From contig DDQZ01000074.1 of assembly GCA_002343505.1 (NCBI GenBank), positions 1-8,930 on the forward strand: DNA of 8,930 bases, read 5' to 3'. The position numbers and the translations under genes are program-made. Source of the DNA: Verrucomicrobiaceae bacterium UBA2429. Its GTDB lineage: Bacteria > Verrucomicrobiota > Verrucomicrobiia > Verrucomicrobiales > Verrucomicrobiaceae. The notes beneath the pieces were generated by a model, which saw nothing but the letters and a program-made list of their open reading frames with translations, did not search any database and was not told the origin of the DNA. The stretch's first letter is position 1, and each line of letters opens with the position of its first letter. Positions 7,024-8,930 of this stretch are shown here, piece after piece.

Positions 7024-7941
7024 ATGAAGAATCATGCGGCACTCAAAAAAGCATTCATGGCGGCCTTGACCCAGTTCGTCACAGAGCTGCGCGATCATGT
7101 GGCGGACGAGGACGGCCAGTGGTCGGTCAAAGGCTTTATTGATATTTATCGCAATGTCTTCACGGTGAGTTCGGACACGAAGATTGTGTCGAAGATTTTG
7201 GAGATTCACCTCCTCCCGAAGCTGCTGGCTTTTGCCGGGCAGCATGGTTACTCCATCGTGCTGGCGGAGAAACAGAACTGGTATCCCGATTTGAGCTTTG
7301 TGAGCAAGGCTGAACCGGGCCTCAAGTTCGCGGTGGATTTGAAGACCAGCTATCGAGATCCTGATTTCCCCGGGCACGTCAATGGCTTCACCCTTGGGAG
7401 CCACGGCGCTTATTTCAAGGACCGCGCCTCGACAAAAAACATCCAGCTCCCCTACGCCAGCTACGCCGCGCACATCTGCCTTGGCGTGATCTATACCCGG
7501 GCGGGCGCGGATGAGCTGGATGAGACGCGAACTTTTTCCGTGAAGGAATTGGGCCATGTCACACGAAAGCAAAAAGCCGAAGGATCGGCGGCCATCGTCG
7601 AAGACTTGCGTTCCATCACATCCGCGGTGCGTGACTTCGAATTCTTCGTCTGCGAGAAGTGGCAGCTGGCCAGCGACAAGCAAGGCTCGGGCAACACCGC
7701 GAACATCGGGGCGATCACATGGATCGAGGACATCCGGCGCGGCCATGGAGTCTTTTCCAGACTTGGCGAGAAGTGGTTTGACGAGTATTGGATGAATCAC
7801 GGGCAGGCAACCATGCTGCGTGAAGGCAGGTCAGTGCCAATCAGGACGCTGGCGGACTTCATGGACTTTAAAGGCGCGGACAAAAAGTTGATCGTTCCCG
7901 TGCGCACCAAGACAACCCCGCGCAAATCGAAGGGCCTATGA
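7024..7941 (+). CDS. EcoRV-family type II restriction endonuclease
   Basis: The 305-residue product should cleave double-stranded GATATC in unmodified DNA as a Mg-dependent homodimer. Against EcoRV (245 residues, recalled sequence) the match is extensive: SDTKIVSKILE with E60 equivalent to E45, the Q-loop KQNWYPD (residues 83-89), and the catalytic triad D89, D105, K107 with the same spacing as EcoRV D74, D90, K92. Further matches are FTLGSHGAYF, TKNIQLPYASYAAH and VYTR-like VIYTR. The major-groove recognition loop GSGNTANIG (residues 221-229) keeps the G, G, N, T and N of EcoRV GSGNTTNIG. Differences are an N-terminal extension of about 15 residues, an insertion of about 20 residues near 179-201 and a basic C-terminal tail (KTTPRKSKGL). 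The ATG at 7024 is chosen because similarity begins soon after; upstream codons lie in GC-rich unrelated sequence. A weak GGTG lies just before it. The stop overlaps the methyltransferase start. Confidence 0.93.
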   Translation: MKNHAALKKAFMAALTQFVTELRDHVADEDGQWSVKGFIDIYRNVFTVSSDTKIVSKILEIHLLPKLLAFAGQHGYSIVLAEKQNWYPDLSFVSKAEPGLKFAVDLKTSYRDPDFPGHVNGFTLGSHGAYFKDRASTKNIQLPYASYAAHICLGVIYTRAGADELDETRTFSVKELGHVTRKQKAEGSAAIVEDLRSITSAVRDFEFFVCEKWQLASDKQGSGNTANIGAITWIEDIRRGHGVFSRLGEKWFDEYWMNHGQATMLREGRSVPIRTLADFMDFKGADKKLIVPVRTKTTPRKSKGL

Positions 7942-8858
7942 GAGTCATCGTGCCGCCGCTCAAAAGCCAGGGCATCAAGACCAAGCTGGTGCCGTGGATT
8001 CGAGACCTTGCCCCCGCTTTCCAAGGACGCTGGATCGAGCCTTTTCTGGGCACGGGCGTTGTCGCTCTGAATTGCGGAGGCTCCCAGGCTCTCCTGGGAG
8101 ACATTAATCCGCACATCATCCGCCTCTACCAAGCCATCCAATCCGGGGAGATCACAGCGGGGAGTGTGCGGAAACACTTGGAGAAGGAAGGAGCGATCTT
8201 GAGCGCGTCCGATGAAGACGGCTACGCGCACTTCCGGCATCTTCGGGACCGGTTCAACTCAGAGCACAACCCGCTGGACCTGATCTTTCTCTCCAGAGCC
8301 GGTTTCAATGGCATGATGAGATTCAATCGAAAGGGGGCGTGGAACATCCCCTTCTGCAAAAAGCCCGGGCGTTTCGCCCCGGCGTACGTCACCAAGATCG
8401 TCAACCAAGTGGCTGACGCCGCAAAGATCATCCAGCCTGGATGGCAGTTCATCACGGCGGATTTCGAGAAGATCATCAAGATGGCAGGCCCTGACGACAT
8501 GATTTACTGCGACCCTCCCTACCTCGGGCGCCATGTGGACTACTTCAGCAACTGGACGGAGGAGGATGAGCGTCGTTTATCCGGGCTGCTGTCGGCGACA
8601 CCCGCCAGATTCATTCTCTCAACGTGGCATCACAATGACTACCGCAAGAACGAGGCGATACCCGCTTACTGGAGCGGGTTCAATGTGATCACGCGCGATC
8701 ACTTCTATCACACGGGGGGGAAGCTCGAAAATCGCCGTTCTGTCGTTGAAGCTCTTGTCTATAATTTCGAGGCCAGCATGCCCGCGCACACACAGAAACG
8801 CGAGACCAGGCTCAAGCAGTATGATCTGTTCGCCGACCTTCTGACCGAAGTCGCATAG
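7938..8858 (+). CDS. EcoRV-type adenine-N6 DNA methyltransferase (D12 class)
   Basis: The 306-residue product transfers a methyl group from S-adenosylmethionine to the N6 of adenine, protecting host DNA from the partner endonuclease; the predicted target is GATATC. It belongs to the Dam/DpnM/M.EcoRV alpha group. Visible motifs are motif X with PPLKSQGIKTKLVP (residues 6-19), motif I with EPFLGTGVV (34-42), a D55-N-P motif II region, and catalytic motif IV DPPY (192-195). M.EcoRV-type signatures include GRHVDYF (197-203), TWHHNDYR and HFYH. The closest family member I can recall is M.EcoRV (298 residues), with similarity along the whole length. The ATG sits inside the end of the endonuclease gene (ATGA, four-base overlap), which implies co-transcription and translational coupling. 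Base composition is less GC-rich than the left side of the window, suggesting acquisition together with the endonuclease. Confidence 0.95.
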   Translation: MRVIVPPLKSQGIKTKLVPWIRDLAPAFQGRWIEPFLGTGVVALNCGGSQALLGDINPHIIRLYQAIQSGEITAGSVRKHLEKEGAILSASDEDGYAHFRHLRDRFNSEHNPLDLIFLSRAGFNGMMRFNRKGAWNIPFCKKPGRFAPAYVTKIVNQVADAAKIIQPGWQFITADFEKIIKMAGPDDMIYCDPPYLGRHVDYFSNWTEEDERRLSGLLSATPARFILSTWHHNDYRKNEAIPAYWSGFNVITRDHFYHTGGKLENRRSVVEALVYNFEASMPAHTQKRETRLKQYDLFADLLTEVA

Positions 8859-8884
8859 AGCGCAATGGTAGTGGACCGGGTTGG

Positions 8885-8906
8885 GCGGGAGGGATGCCGC
8901 TTTTTT
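8885..8906 (+). terminator. Weak intrinsic terminator after the RM operon
   Basis: GCGG (8885-8888) can pair with CCGC (8897-8900) across an 8-base loop and is followed directly by TTTTTT (8901-8906), 27 bases past the methyltransferase stop. The stem is short. The corresponding place in the left repeat lacks the T run. Confidence 0.4.
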
Positions 8907-8908
8907 CC

Positions 8909-8930
8909 TCAAGCCCGCCGCAGGGCCTCC
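8909..8930 (-). CDS. C-terminal end of a probable M48 (Ste24-like) peptidase gene, partial
   Basis: On the minus strand the last codons before the window edge read EALRRA followed by TGA (8909-8911), identical to the end of the fragment at 6877. If the left fragment is correctly read as a Ste24-type C-terminus, the intact gene for this membrane zinc metallopeptidase should continue to the right of the window. Only seven codons including the stop are visible, so the call depends wholly on the left copy. Confidence 0.4.

Larger units (their letters stand above)
8871..8930. repeat. Right direct repeat flanking the RM cassette
   Basis: It contains GTGGACCGGG (8871-8880), GGGATGCCGC (8891-8900) and the 24-base identical core (8907-8930) that also occurs at 6875-6898. 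The core runs to the window edge, so the repeat probably continues. Confidence 0.85.

Noticed and set aside
7012..7800. 262-codon minus-strand frame opposite the endonuclease gene
   Set aside because: It is a shadow of a gene whose plus-strand product matches EcoRV along its length.
1..8930. Depletion of GATATC as evidence of restriction specificity
   Set aside because: I saw no GATATC in the window, but at this GC content only about one is expected by chance, so its absence means nothing.

Overview
The window is GC-rich bacterial DNA. The best guess for the host is a member of the Verrucomicrobiota or a related PVC lineage. This rests on the style of the giant secreted beta-helix protein (choice-of-anchor-like N-terminus, CSLREA-like starts, repeated LGDYGGPT...AIDAGG...DIGAVE module ends, Calx-beta and InlB-like domains) and on weak Shine-Dalgarno signals. 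No rRNA or tRNA gene is present to confirm it.

Layout, left to right. Positions 1-148 hold seven copies of a 21-bp palindrome-bearing tandem repeat. Positions 149-549 hold no convincing gene, only GC hairpins. A small minus-strand gene (550-903) encodes an unrecognised protein with a faint helix-turn-helix look. A minus-strand gene of about 5.5 kb (1192-6732) fills most of the window. It encodes a secreted surface protein built from a signal peptide, an N-terminal beta domain, three duplicated parallel beta-helix modules, a Calx-beta domain, an Ig-like domain, an InlB-like repeat and a beta-rich C-terminus.

The right-hand 2 kb is of different character. It carries two plus-strand genes, less GC-rich to the eye, that overlap by four bases (ATGA). 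The first encodes an EcoRV-family type II restriction endonuclease (7024-7941). The second encodes its D12-class adenine-N6 DNA methyltransferase, an M.EcoRV homologue (7938-8858). Catalytic and DNA-recognition residues of EcoRV are conserved, so the predicted recognition sequence is GATATC.

The restriction-modification pair is flanked by direct repeats: a 24-bp identical core at 6875-6898 and 8907-8930, plus two shorter shared blocks on its left. Read on the minus strand, both copies encode the same C-terminal end, EALRRA-stop. The left copy extends into a match to the C-terminus of Ste24-type M48 peptidases (HPL...LHxSHPPLxxRLxAL). The simplest reading is that the cassette entered the 3' end of an M48 peptidase gene, or the spacer beside it. 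The target was duplicated, leaving an orphan 3' fragment next to the beta-helix gene and an intact gene running off the right edge.

As a system, the endonuclease and methyltransferase form a self-contained restriction-modification or addiction unit. No control (C) protein or Vsr gene is visible. A 7-bp dyad just upstream of the endonuclease start is the only candidate control element.
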